Source: Cloeon dipterum
Lineage: Eukaryota; Arthropoda; Insecta; Ephemeroptera; Baetidae
DNA: 64,000 bases
Direction of reading: 5' to 3'
Assembly: GCF_949628265.1 (NCBI RefSeq)
Contig: NC_088786.1
Span: 5,456,001 to 5,520,000, forward strand
A program made the translations under genes and the position numbers. This document shows positions 1-10,800 of this stretch, piece by piece (the first letter of the stretch is position 1; each line of letters begins with the position of its first letter). The notes beneath the pieces were generated by a model that worked only from the letters and a program-made list of their open reading frames with translations, made no database searches and was not told the DNA's origin.

Positions 1-1913
1 TCCATTGCTCGCATGACTTTTGTTTTGTGCCTCTCGATGTAGTGCGAACACCCCTCTGTTGCAAGCTCATTTGCAAGGGGAATTGAGTCGGAAACCCGAC
101 ACCACCACACCTGAAGAGAGGTGGTTTTATTCCTGGACATGTAAAAAATCGGTGTTTGACAGAGTGCTTTTGCAACGGGACACCGGCAGTGTTTCCCAAC
201 GAGCTCATTTGGTATGCAACCCGCGAAAAGTATCAGATGCACCGCGCCGATTAGATGCAGAAAAACGAACAGAGACGTTTCCTCAGACTCGTTTCGCCTT
301 CACGCACGCACCCGGATAATTATTATTTCATGCCTCTTTCTCTCTTGTACACCTGCAGGCTTTTGACACTCTTCTTGCGCAATTTAACCGCAAACGGCGA
401 GTTTTGTTTGTTTGCAGCAGAATGTCTCTGGCGCGAGAGGCGGTATCATATTTACTTAGCAATCTTACCAATGGAATGTAATTGCGATGAAAAAGCCGCA
501 GCACCATTTTGCTTGACATCTTAATTTACGAAATGTAAAATGCTTCTTGCTGAGTTTTTCGCTTGCAATAAAAAATTGAAATTTCCTGTTCAATTTTCTT
601 TATTAAATTAAATGTAAGTAAAATTGAAACTAAAAAAAGCCCTTTTTCAAATGCTATGTTCAGTTTATTGTTGGTCAAGTAAATTTACTTTGATTCTAAA
701 ATGTAATGAAATAACAAAAAAAAATATATAAATATCTCCAGATGGTCATGACTAGTGAATAAAGTTAGGATCAACAAAGATAATCGCTTCCTGTTTACTG
801 CATTACAGCTAAATCTTATTTTTTTTGTATTTATAGTGCATGACTGTATTTTTAGGATGCATTTGATGTCCAAAATGTCATTGTGGAAAGGTTGGCACTA
901 GAATTGATGTTTCTTTGCTTATCTCCAAAGAAAACATTCCGGCCGAAGCATCTTTTGCAAACTCTGGACCACCACCTGCCATCTATTTTGAACGCGGGGT
1001 AAACAAATTCGAGATTAGCTACGAGTGCCCAAGAGGGTTCCCCTGGCTCAGCGACCGATTTCATTGCAGGGGAGAGAAGGGTGCGAAAAGGTGGCTGGTC
1101 CAAATTAATGACCGCGGCTGACGAGCAACTGGCAAATCAGGGGAGGCCAAAGGTTTGGCCTTCCCCATGCCAGGTGGAACCGGGGGAGGGAATAAAAGAA
1201 CGAAAGCAGAGAGGGCGGGCTCTCGGATTTTATTATATACACAAAAATCGCTTATTGCGTTTTGCGTCGTGAACAACTTAATAGTATTATCATTTATGCA
1301 CATTAATAAAATAGTTTGAATGAATATAATACAAATAATAATGATTTAATATAAACTGAATGCCGGCGCTACAATTTTTCGTGGAATAACGATGTGTCCA
1401 ATTACTTTCCTTGGGCGAGAATTTTCTATCGTATATTTTATTTGTTTTTGTGATTTGTTCAAATTGCCAAATTTTGAACGAGTTTATTAAATGTTTGCGT
1501 GATTGTGCAGTTCCTGCTTTCATTCTTTACAGCTTATATTTTTTTAACATTTTGACTTGTAATGATTTATAACGTGAATGTTTAAGCACTCGAATTTAAA
1601 TTTTATCGGTAATTTTATAGAAACAATTGAAAAAAATCCAGATTCTCCAGGGATTTTTGCTCAAGGTGTTTTGTGCTAATATATTTAAATTTCCTTCCTT
1701 GAATTTGAAAACATAATATTGGTTTTAACCGTCAGAAAGCTCTGTTTGGCCAATTAAAATCATGGCACCCTTAAAACAATACAAAGTTTGTTTGTTGATG
1801 GCAAAAATCGTACACTTCCCACTGCAATATAAACCTCAAAAGTCATTGTGGTTGAATTATCAAATGTTCAAGTAAAACCTAGTCCAAATATTTGTCTGTT
1901 TTTCTGATTCCAG
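1..1913 (+). other. 3' part of an intron of the Toll gene
   Basis: This stretch runs from the left window edge to a clear splice acceptor (pyrimidine-rich tract ending in ttccag at 1913). No ORF in it translates to leucine-rich repeats, so the exon or exons coding the signal peptide and the first LRR block must lie left of the window. It is AT-rich with one GC-richer patch near 940-1230. I see no RNA gene or repeat family in it. That it is intron and not intergenic is inferred from the open start of the exon at 1914, which begins in the middle of an LRR. Confidence 0.7.
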
Positions 1914-3731
1914 GTGCAAGCTTACACGTTTTTCAAAAAGCCGAATCTGACGCGCGTGGACCTGTTCGGCAACAAGATCTCGTCGTTGACGCCAAACGCG
2001 CTACGCATCACTTCGGTGGCGAGCTCAAAGCCGCTGCCGGAGTTCTTCCTCGGTGGCAACCCGTTCCAGTGCGACTGCGCGCTCGAGTGGCTGCAGCACG
2101 TAAACGTCGCGGGCGCGCGCAACCAGCCGCGCGTCGCCGACCTCGAGTCGCTGTACTGCAGCCTGGTGTACGACCGCGGACACGCGTACGTGCCACTGGT
2201 GGAGGCGTCGCCGTCGCAGTTCCTGTGCCAGTACGAGACGCACTGCTTCGCGCTGTGCCACTGCTGCGACTTCGACGCGTGCGACTGCGAGATGACGTGT
2301 CCGCTCAACTGCACGTGCTACTACGACCAGGCGTGGTCGGCCAACGTGGTCGACTGCTCGGCCGGCAACCACACGGCCCTGCCAACCAAGATCCCGATGG
2401 ACGCCACCCAGCTGTACCTGGACGGCAACTCGTTTGCCGACGGGCTGCCCAGTCACGCGTTCATCGGCAGGAAGAGACTCAAGGTGCTCTATCTGAACGG
2501 CTCGGAGATCGCCGTGCTGCACAACAGGTCGTTCAACGGGCTGAAGGAGCTCAGGGTGCTGCACCTCGAGTCCAACCTGATCACGCAGCTCAAGGGCAAC
2601 GAGTTCGACGGCGGGCTGGGTGACAGTCTGCAGGAGCTGTTCCTCCACGACAACCGCATCTCGGTCATCCACGAATCGACCTTCGCCGGCCTCAAGGAGC
2701 TGCGCATCCTCAAGCTGGACGGCAACCAGCTGAGCAGCTTCGCCGTGTGGAAGCTTAGCGAGCTGCCGGCGCTCAACGTGCTGACGCTGGGCAGGAATCC
2801 GTGGTCGTGCGAGTGCGACTTCATCCAGGACGTGCAGCCGTGGCTGGCGCACGTGGACATGGTCAAGGACGAGCTGACCTGCTTCAACGGCACCGAGGAC
2901 GCCGTGCTGCTCGTGACGGAGCCGGAGTGCGCCAACCGCACCGAGAGCAGCACGCCGGCCGCCACCGCCGAGAACCCGACCTTCGAGCACAAGACCATCC
3001 TGACGCAGCACCTGGACCAGCTGCCCGTGCTGGCCGGGTGCGCGCTGGCCGTGCTCGTGTTGCTGATCGTGATCGTGCTCGTGTTCGTGTACCGCACCGA
3101 ACTCAGGGTGGTGTGCTACTCCAAGTACGGGGTGCGGCTGTGCCAGAAGGCGGCCGCCGAGCCGGCCGTGTTCGACGCCTTCGTCAGCTACAGCTCCAAG
3201 GACGAGGCGTGGGTGCTGGAGGAGCTGGCGCCGGTGCTCGAGCGCGGCGACCCTCCGTACCGACTGTGCCTGCACTACCGCGACCTGCCGGTCGGCGCGT
3301 ACCTGGCCGACGCAATCGTGCAGGCGGTCGAGTCCTCGCGGCGCACGATCATGGTGCTGTCCGAAAATTTCATCCGCTCTGAGTGGTGCCGCTTCGAGTT
3401 CAAGTCGGCGCACCACCAGGTGTTGCGCGACCGCAGACGCCGCCTCATCGTGGTGCTGCTTGGCGAGATTCCGCACAGGGACCTCGACCCGGACATCAGG
3501 TTGTACCTGAAGACCAACACCTACCTGCAGTGGGGCGACAAGCTGTTCTGGGAGAAGCTGCGATACGCGCTGCCCGACGTGCCCAACAACCAACGCAGAA
3601 ACAACCTGGCCGCGGCGGCGGCCGCCGCGGCAGCGCCCATGCCGCTCAGTCAGCGCCCGCCCAGCAACAACTCGAACCTGCACAGGCACAACCAGCAGCA
3701 GAACACCACCTCAGTCGCCATTCATATCTAG
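1914..3731 (+). CDS. Toll-like receptor, Toll-6/Tollo (Toll-8) class, C-terminal exon (partial)
   Basis: This terminal exon codes 605 residues of a single-pass receptor; the N-terminus is outside the window. In order I see a last LRR and a first LRR C-cap (NPFQCDCALEWL, about residues 49-62, cysteines to about 111), a Cys-rich N-cap (about 122-135), four to five LRRs (about 163-292), a second C-cap (NPWSCECDF, about 295-340), a hydrophobic membrane segment (about 370-394), and a TIR domain (about 418-553) with box 1 FDAFVSYSSKDE, BB loop LHYRDLPVG, SEWCRFEF, and the FW box near 545. A poly-Ala run and a Gln/Asn-rich tail follow, ending at TAG 3729-3731. Two LRR blocks separated by C-cap/N-cap cysteines are typical of long Tolls. 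The TIR wording recalls Tollo and Toll-6, which act in epithelial elongation and neural patterning in flies. Which paralogue it is cannot be settled without the ectodomain. Codons are strongly G/C-ending, unlike the flanks. Confidence 0.93.
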   Translation: MQAYTFFKKPNLTRVDLFGNKISSLTPNALRITSVASSKPLPEFFLGGNPFQCDCALEWLQHVNVAGARNQPRVADLESLYCSLVYDRGHAYVPLVEASPSQFLCQYETHCFALCHCCDFDACDCEMTCPLNCTCYYDQAWSANVVDCSAGNHTALPTKIPMDATQLYLDGNSFADGLPSHAFIGRKRLKVLYLNGSEIAVLHNRSFNGLKELRVLHLESNLITQLKGNEFDGGLGDSLQELFLHDNRISVIHESTFAGLKELRILKLDGNQLSSFAVWKLSELPALNVLTLGRNPWSCECDFIQDVQPWLAHVDMVKDELTCFNGTEDAVLLVTEPECANRTESSTPAATAENPTFEHKTILTQHLDQLPVLAGCALAVLVLLIVIVLVFVYRTELRVVCYSKYGVRLCQKAAAEPAVFDAFVSYSSKDEAWVLEELAPVLERGDPPYRLCLHYRDLPVGAYLADAIVQAVESSRRTIMVLSENFIRSEWCRFEFKSAHHQVLRDRRRRLIVVLLGEIPHRDLDPDIRLYLKTNTYLQWGDKLFWEKLRYALPDVPNNQRRNNLAAAAAAAAAPMPLSQRPPSNNSNLHRHNQQQNTTSVAIHI

Positions 3732-4547
3732 TGTGCTTCCTTTTTTAATTGTAATACGGAAAATAATTAATTTTATAAAATACATATAAACGACGACGAC
3801 GAGAGAGAGCAGTATTTTTTAATTGTGTTTTAATTTGTGCGCGAGTGACTTGTGATAAATAAGACTGCAGAGCTTCGACCGCGACTGCTGATTAGCGGAA
3901 AGTTTGCACGACTGAATTTTGAACACCATTGTTTCTGCCGACATTTATTAAAATTTATAAAATTTTATTCCGCACAGTAATTTATAATTTATAAAATTTT
4001 ATTCACTTCGTTAAGCATTTCTACAAGCAGAAGCATGGTTTTCGCTTTTTCAATCGTTGGACTTTCCAAACAGCAATCTGATTATAAAATAACAACTTAT
4101 TAGTTAAGGGCCGAAGAGAATCAAAATTCAAGCGTCTCTCTCCTGTGTACAAAATTAATTTATTGTTTGTTTCGTTGACGAAAAATTCTAATTGACTTTA
4201 CTGTGATTTTTTAATGTTGGCTGAAAATTGATGTTAGACCGAGTATGAGTTTGTTTTGACCGTTGCAAGTCGTATGTGCTCGCCTTTTCGCATGAGAGGA
4301 TTCCCCAGTTTTGTGATATGAAAACCAAGACTATAGAATATTGCTTCCTTGAAATGGAATTGAACCTATTTCCTGGCAGCGTGTATCTGCACAGACTTTA
4401 GCGAGCGTCCAACACCTGCTACTGCCTTCGAGTTTCCCTCTTTTGTGCCTTCCTTGTCCCCAGAAGCAGAATAACTTTTTGTACACTGACCATCGCATTT
4501 TTTTCTCATCAAAGGTGCTTGCAGTGCGTCGCGCAATGTGAAATAAA
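3732..4547 (+). other. Probable Toll 3' UTR
   Basis: Sequence after the Toll stop is AT-rich and non-coding. It contains a direct repeat of about 19 bp (copies starting near 3953 and 3989, a run of AATTTATAAAATTTTATTC). No AATAAA occurs soon after the stop; the first canonical polyadenylation hexamer I found on this strand is at 4542-4547. Extending the UTR to there is a guess. Confidence 0.35.
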
Positions 4548-6305
4548 ATTCTTTGTGAAACGAAACTCCTGTTATTTTTTTCTCCTCCACCACTTCATCA
4601 CTCAAAGGGCACTTTTCCGAGAAGGAAAATTCTGCATTAGTCTGTTTGCATTGGAAAGCAAATTAAATTTCCATGCTTTGTTGGTGCAAATTCCAACGTA
4701 CACAATACCGGCGGCGGCCATAATAGCTTTGCCTTGCCATACTCTGCCGCCGCCGCCGCCGCACGGCAAATTTTCTTTTCTTACGAAATTGGCATTGAGA
4801 CTTTATTAAGTTTAACAATGGGCCGGCAAATTAAGTACGCTTTCTTGTACACAGAGCATCTCGCGGCCAGCGAACGAACAATCGACTAGCCAGCCCGGGG
4901 CCAACAAATAATGCCCAACTCGCCTCTCACTCGCTTCTGCATGGCTAGATCACTATTCGATTTTCGCTGGAAACCGTGCGTTCGAGTCTCCATGAAATTT
5001 CATCTCGCCGCCGCCGCCGCCGCACTAAGTTTTTTTTTCTGACAAAAAAGTCAAAAGGCGTAATTGAAAGTTCGTAGAAAGCCGCGCTACGGAGTAAAGC
5101 GACCTTTAAAAGAATGAATAAATTTAATCAAGCGATTTTCCTTTCAGCCGGTTTAATTTATTTTTATGAGCTGGCACATTTTCATGAATAAATATTTTCA
5201 AGCGAGTGATAAAAAACACGAAAATGCCCAAAGAGTTGCATCGGCGCAGCATTCATCAAATTTGTCAGTGAGCGGCACGAGTGGAATCTTGATTTATCTA
5301 GCGCAGAGAACAATAAATGTCAACTCACGCTGGTAATTAATTAATTTTAACAGGCGCGCAATAAATCCGAGGCGGAACAAAGCCGCCGTATTTTTCTTTC
5401 GCAATCAAAATAATTTAGGCTGTATAAATCTGATAAGCGAGCCGCGCGTAGCAATAACAATATTTTGCCCACGAAAAACTGCGTGAGAGATGCACAAAGA
5501 GCTGATGGGAAAAATAAGGAGCTGGCGGCGCGCGGGAGTGATTGATTGACGCACCGGTCGCACTCTCACAATCGCGATTGACTCCGCGGACCGCCGAAGA
5601 GACCAGCGGGGGTCGACCAACTTTTTCACTCTCCAATTGTTTCGCCAGAATGCGAACCTAGCCAGCAGGATTGACTGATGGATGGATGAGGATCTCCGCT
5701 TGAAAAATTTGCAGATAAATCAATTCGATGCTATACAAAACCTGCCACTGGTGATTTTCGATCGATATTTGGCACGCAAGAAATTGAATGAACAATAAAC
5801 GGTTCCACAATGGGCCAAATGAGCAGTTCCTGGTGGAAAGCAGAGGGAACGCCCTCTTAATTTTTAAAACTGCTTTGAATGGGTTACAAATTTTACCAAT
5901 TCAATTTAAACCGTTCGTTTTACCAGTGAATTCATTCGCTCTACTTATGACACTAAATCAATTTAAAGCCAAATATTTTGGAAATAAATTTGAGAAAAGG
6001 AGTTCTTTCCCATGCTCTGTTGACAATGTTGCGGCCCTTGAGGCTTCGTCTTCAGTAATTAACCTGCAAAAACCACACTGCTGAGGATGTTGCCTCACCG
6101 GCCATTGAAAATTAGTTAATCAATTCGCAATTTTTCATTAAAGCGGTGGAAGAAGCTTCTCATTTTCTCATGATTAGGTGCGTGGGCAGGAAATTTCACA
6201 ACAAATTTAATACACGCGAGTTGCTGCTCAGGAAACACTGCACGTACAAACGGCGAGCTAAAGAGCGAAATGTGCGGAGCGTGTATAAAAGTTGAGTGTG
6301 CATGT

Positions 6306-6342
<37 letters not shown>

Positions 6343-7496
6343 TTGTATATAGGTGCCGCTTTTATTGCCGATGCTTCAGAATTAGTGCCACGGTCGTAGA
6401 TTTTCGCGATTAATTTTTTGTTCGCACCGCTGCGCGTTGCCTCAATAAAATAATCTTGCCTGCTCCTTCCCTTTGCTCTCGGCGTGTGTGAGAGCGAGCA
6501 AGAGCGCAAAAAGCCATTGTTTACATGCACAGGCGTGTTGGTTTTTCTGCTGCTCTCCTGGCTGCGGCGTCTAGCTCGTTGCAATAAAAGCAGAAGCGCG
6601 GCGGCAGATGTGCCTTGTCATAGGCCAAATTGCGTCCAGCACGCTCTCAACCACTTTTGCCAGCCAAGCATGCATCCTGCTGCTTCCGCCGCCTGTCAAA
6701 ATAGCATTAGCAAAAATTGAGCACGCTGCTGCGTGGGACACGAGCTCCGACAGCTCCAGGCGCAAGCAATCAGTCGTGAATTATTATATTGGACGGACGT
6801 TTAAACTGCATCAAGATAGCGGGCGAAAGCATGCAAATTGATGCATTCAACTTGCATTTTATGTTTTTCCTCCTAGAGCGTTTTTAAATTGTTAAATGGG
6901 TTTCTCAAATGTGATTAATGAATGTGGAACTTTTAAAAACAGAAAATCAAGGAACATTCTGAATGGATTAGAAAGTTTAAGAGATGTAGTCAAGCCAGCT
7001 ACCCTGTACGATTTGAAATAGTTAAAACTAATGGCAAGTTTTCAAACGTACAGCAGAATTGAAATTGTTTTGGTATTTTTGTTTTTTTCTCCTTCCATAC
7101 CCTATACAAGTTTCCCTCCAGCACATAGCAGAACGACACCAAAGAACTAATGAAAGATATGAAATAAATTGTAGGATTATTGTATTTTAAAAAAGACATA
7201 ATGTAAGAATTATATCTGAAAAACATTCCAATCAGTCTTTTGCACCGAAATGGCTGTCTTGGTCTGACCTAAAAAATCACAAACGGAATAGGAAAACCCG
7301 TACATATCTAAAGTAGCGTGTTATTAAAAAATATTTTATAGCTTGACTGTATAAAAAAAGTTAATAACAATTTGTATCATGCCTTGGCAATAGAGAAGAC
7401 ACTTCCAATTGGCCGATTAAATTTTCTTTCAAAATATTGAGAGTACTTCAGCTTAAAATTAGGATTAATTTCGCCCTGAAAAAATTTACCATGTCG
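4548..7496. other. Non-coding stretch downstream of Toll
   Basis: No supported gene. It holds two similar GCC trinucleotide runs (4746-4763 and 5006-5023, both followed by GCAC and a T-rich tract), a GA dinucleotide run at 6310-6338, and GC-richer patches around 5510-5620 and 6480-6780. Short ORFs on both strands have no recognisable domain. Confidence 0.6.
6310..6338. repeat. (GA)n microsatellite
   Basis: About 14 uninterrupted GA units. It creates a Ser-Leu run in a minus-strand ORF, which is an artefact of the repeat. Such tracts can bind GAGA-type factors in insects; that role is only inferred. Confidence 0.9.
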
Positions 7497-7830
7497 TTTT
7501 TTTTTTTTTTTTGCTCTTTTTATCCCTGTCCGAGGACCGGAGGACCGGGAAGGGCGCGCACTGCACTAGCACGAATGCTGAAACCCGGGTCCCAATAACA
7601 CCGCGAACGGATAACATGGGCGCACCAGGCCGCACATTTCAGGGACGCAGCCCACTCAGGGCCACTTGCCTCCGCACCGAGGACCGCATTCAAACGCTAG
7701 ACATTTGTCCCGTGAAGCCAAATCACGCATGCTGGAAAGGTGCAAACCAGCAAGTAGCGAGTCGGCGCCGGTGCGCCTCCCAGCCCGTCGAGCAATTTGA
7801 GCAATTCGAGTCACTAAACTAACCACTTTT
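7497..7830 (-). mobile_element. Possible retroposed sequence (SINE-like)
   Basis: A run of 16 T (7497-7512) borders about 300 bp of distinctly GC-rich sequence in an AT-rich setting. Read on the minus strand this is a GC-rich body ending in poly(A), the form of a SINE or other retroposed RNA. I could not find convincing A-box and B-box promoters or target-site duplications, so a CpG-rich regulatory element next to a chance T-run is equally possible. Confidence 0.25.
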
Positions 7831-10800
7831 TGCCATCTCTGACATTGGGTAGCCAGTATTAGATCTCCCAACTGCTCAAATACCTCTCATTGCTTTGACA
7901 CTCCTGAGTGTCTGTTTATGAAAAGAATTAAAGGAGATCAATTTGCTCTAGTGCTAACAAGTAACCCAGATAAAACTGTTAAATTGTTTTTGCTATAACA
8001 GCGAAAAAATAGAAAAAGTCAGTAAATCCAGGAGAAAATTAAATCAGGTACGAATTAGTTACGGTATTGCTCAAGTTACAACTATAATAATACTTTTCTT
8101 GATTTTGCCCGTTCGATCTGACACCCTTTCCATCTATAAATGTGTTTGTATCAGAAATTTTAAGCGAAAAAGAAAATTATCTAGAAATTCTCCAGCTACA
8201 AGTGAATTTTTCGTATTTTAATCCCTTTCTGCGTCAGCTCTTGTGCTGTTGGATTATAAGTAACATGTAGAGGTGAATAGACGTGGAAAGCAGAATGGGA
8301 CGGCGTCGCGCATTGGTATGGAAATGTTATGCAGACAGGCAAAAACAGCATTTTTGGCCATACCTGCGCGCGGTGCGGCGCGGCGCGGCGGCGGCGGACG
8401 AGGCAAAGGCGCTGGCCGCTCGCCAAACCCGCCGCGACTTTTTGCCGACGACCTAGCTGCGCCTCGGGAGACACACACACACACAAGTACGCGAAGCATT
8501 ATTATTACACACTATACACACATAATGCATCCACTCGGTCGGTGCTTCAGGTGGAACTCGCTCGCGTAATGACGATGACAAAGTAGTTATGCTCTTCTTT
8601 ATCAACGCTGCCGAAAAGACGGCTGCTGCTGCTGCTGCTGCGAGTGTATGTATTACTTTCGCAATTCGCGGCTACGTGCGCGCAGCCAAACAACACTTTG
8701 TATGCGCGCAGACGTTATTATTCATTGCGTTTTTATGCGCAATCATTTCATTATGCAATCGGTAATCGTGAAAGGAGGAATTCAGGAGCGAGGCCGGAGT
8801 AGGCTCGTTTAAAAAACGACCACATATTCAAGATGAGGTATTTGAGGCAATTTTAAAGCTCACGAATGCTTTTAAGAGTTAAAAATGTTGTACAGGGATC
8901 AGTTCTTTAAAAAAATAATAGAAATGAGTCCAAATATTTTCTTTTTTCATGGTTTTACTTGTCCATGATTCCGTTTGGAGACAAATTTCTATTTAAGTTA
9001 TTGAATTAAAACTGTGTAGAACGCCTTAACAGAAGAGATATTTTCATAACTCTGCAGAAAATTTACTTTAACCGATTGATTTTAACTTCGTGTATTTCAT
9101 AAATCTTAAAAACCAAAGTTCAGCCCATTGGCTTTAAGTATTCTCAGGATTGTCATGCAATGGGAGATATTATTTGAGCATACTACTAATATTAGAGATG
9201 ACAGATGCACCTGTCCAGTAGTTTTAGGGACAAAACATTTAGGGAACAAACTACACAAACAATTGCATACTAACTGGATTTGTTCAATTTAAGTATTATT
9301 TTAATGTCATGTCGTCCAACGGTTTATATTCAATGCAGAACAAATTTTTGCTAGACAAATAAAACAAATTCATTCCGAAAATGCAAAATTAAAGAACTTG
9401 ATAATGGAGGCTCTCAACCAACAACAATTTTGTGAGTTCTCTAAAATAAAATTTTCAAGGCAAGAGCTATAGTGAGTTGTAAGATTCAGCAGCAAAGCAT
9501 CTTTATAAAGATTGGTATACCAAGAAGTCTAGCTTGAGCACTGCGTTTCATCTACAGCCGCTCAAGGGGAGAGGTTAAATAATGGTGAATTGCACAAGAG
9601 AGGAGCTGGGTACTGGGAAGAAGTTACGCATAAAGGTGCGCAGTTGAGCAAAAAGCTTGGAAAAAAATTACCACATTTAATTTAATAACGGTGTATTGCT
9701 GACAATACCAGGTCGCTTTCTTGGCAAAAACATGTTGTGATCTTAAAAAATCAAATTAAAGTATGTCCTCTCTATTAAACGTTACATCATCTGATCGAAA
9801 TGTCCCTATTGAATTTGTTGTGAAATGTCCATCCTGTGAGAAAAGCTACGAGCACCCCGTAGAGTCCAACGCTTCCTGCCAACAGGTTCCAGTCTGCTAA
9901 TTGCCAGTCGGTATACCAAGAGAGGAAAACTGGCTGGGAACCGTTTGGAGTTTCCAAGCTCAAATTAACCTTATTTGGCGCGGCAAGCAGCAACTCATAA
10001 TCGGGACGCAGGAATTTGTGGAAAATGAATTTCCACGGCATAAATTAGCAGTTTGCCGGAGACTTTTGTGCGCTTTATTTTATTCCAGCTGGCGTCGTAA
10101 AAGTGCACAATATAAAAACCGCCGGCGTCGCTGGACTAGGGGCGCTCGCTCGCAATTTGCGCGTTTATAAATTACGAAAATGAGGCTGGCTGGAATTCTT
10201 GTGTCCGGGCAGCGCAGTAAAGAGCTGGGAAGGAGCGTCTCGCGGGACGCGGATGAATGCACCCGCACACGATTCCACCCGGCGGGTCAGCGGCGGCGGC
10301 GCAGAATGAGCGAATAAAATTTTACTGCCGAATTATGTACGCACACCATAATGGACAATTAAGTAAGCCCAGCGAGAGCGGACACGGCAAGAATTTTTAT
10401 ACTGCCGTCGCCGCCGCGCGTTTATTATCAAAGGCAGCCAGCAATTCTCATTAAGCATTTTTATTGGCCCGATGCTCACCTCGTTTATCACCAAGGTAGA
10501 GATGTGTGTTATTATCGCCATCAATTACCACCGACGACGAAAAGAATATCGTTAAACATATCAGGTGACGCGTCACCTTTAATGTACTGGACACACATCT
10601 TGCGAAAATAAATGCTAATTGTACTCGAATGATTTTACAATGGCTAATGCCACAATTGAACAAACGGGCTGATGGATTTGTCGCCACGCAGAAGACACCG
10701 TTTTTAGAATCATCGTCGAGAAGAATCCTGAATTTAACTAACAAAGTCATTATTTACCAAGATGTGTCATCTTGAATTATTCTTTTAAATTTAAATCGAT

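Noticed and set aside
1..524. ORFs near the left edge as a possible upstream Toll exon
   Set aside because: Their translations lack LRR patterns and cysteine caps.
1892..2623. 243-codon plus-strand ORF overlapping the Toll exon in another frame
   Set aside because: Arg/Ala/Val-rich out-of-frame reading of the same GC-rich exon.
2025..3689. 554-codon ORF on the minus strand across the Toll exon
   Set aside because: It is the shadow of a GC-rich coding exon; strong G/C at third positions removes stops from the antisense frame. Its translation has no domain, while the plus strand gives LRR-TM-TIR.
4921..4995. B-box-like GTTCGAGTC sequence suggesting a tRNA
   Set aside because: The T-arm cannot pair and no acceptor stem or A-box is in place. 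No tRNA, rRNA or CRISPR array was found in the window.
9787..10041. 84-codon minus-strand ORF with a hydrophobic, membrane-like stretch
   Set aside because: No upstream or downstream support, no recognisable family; expected by chance in a region this long.
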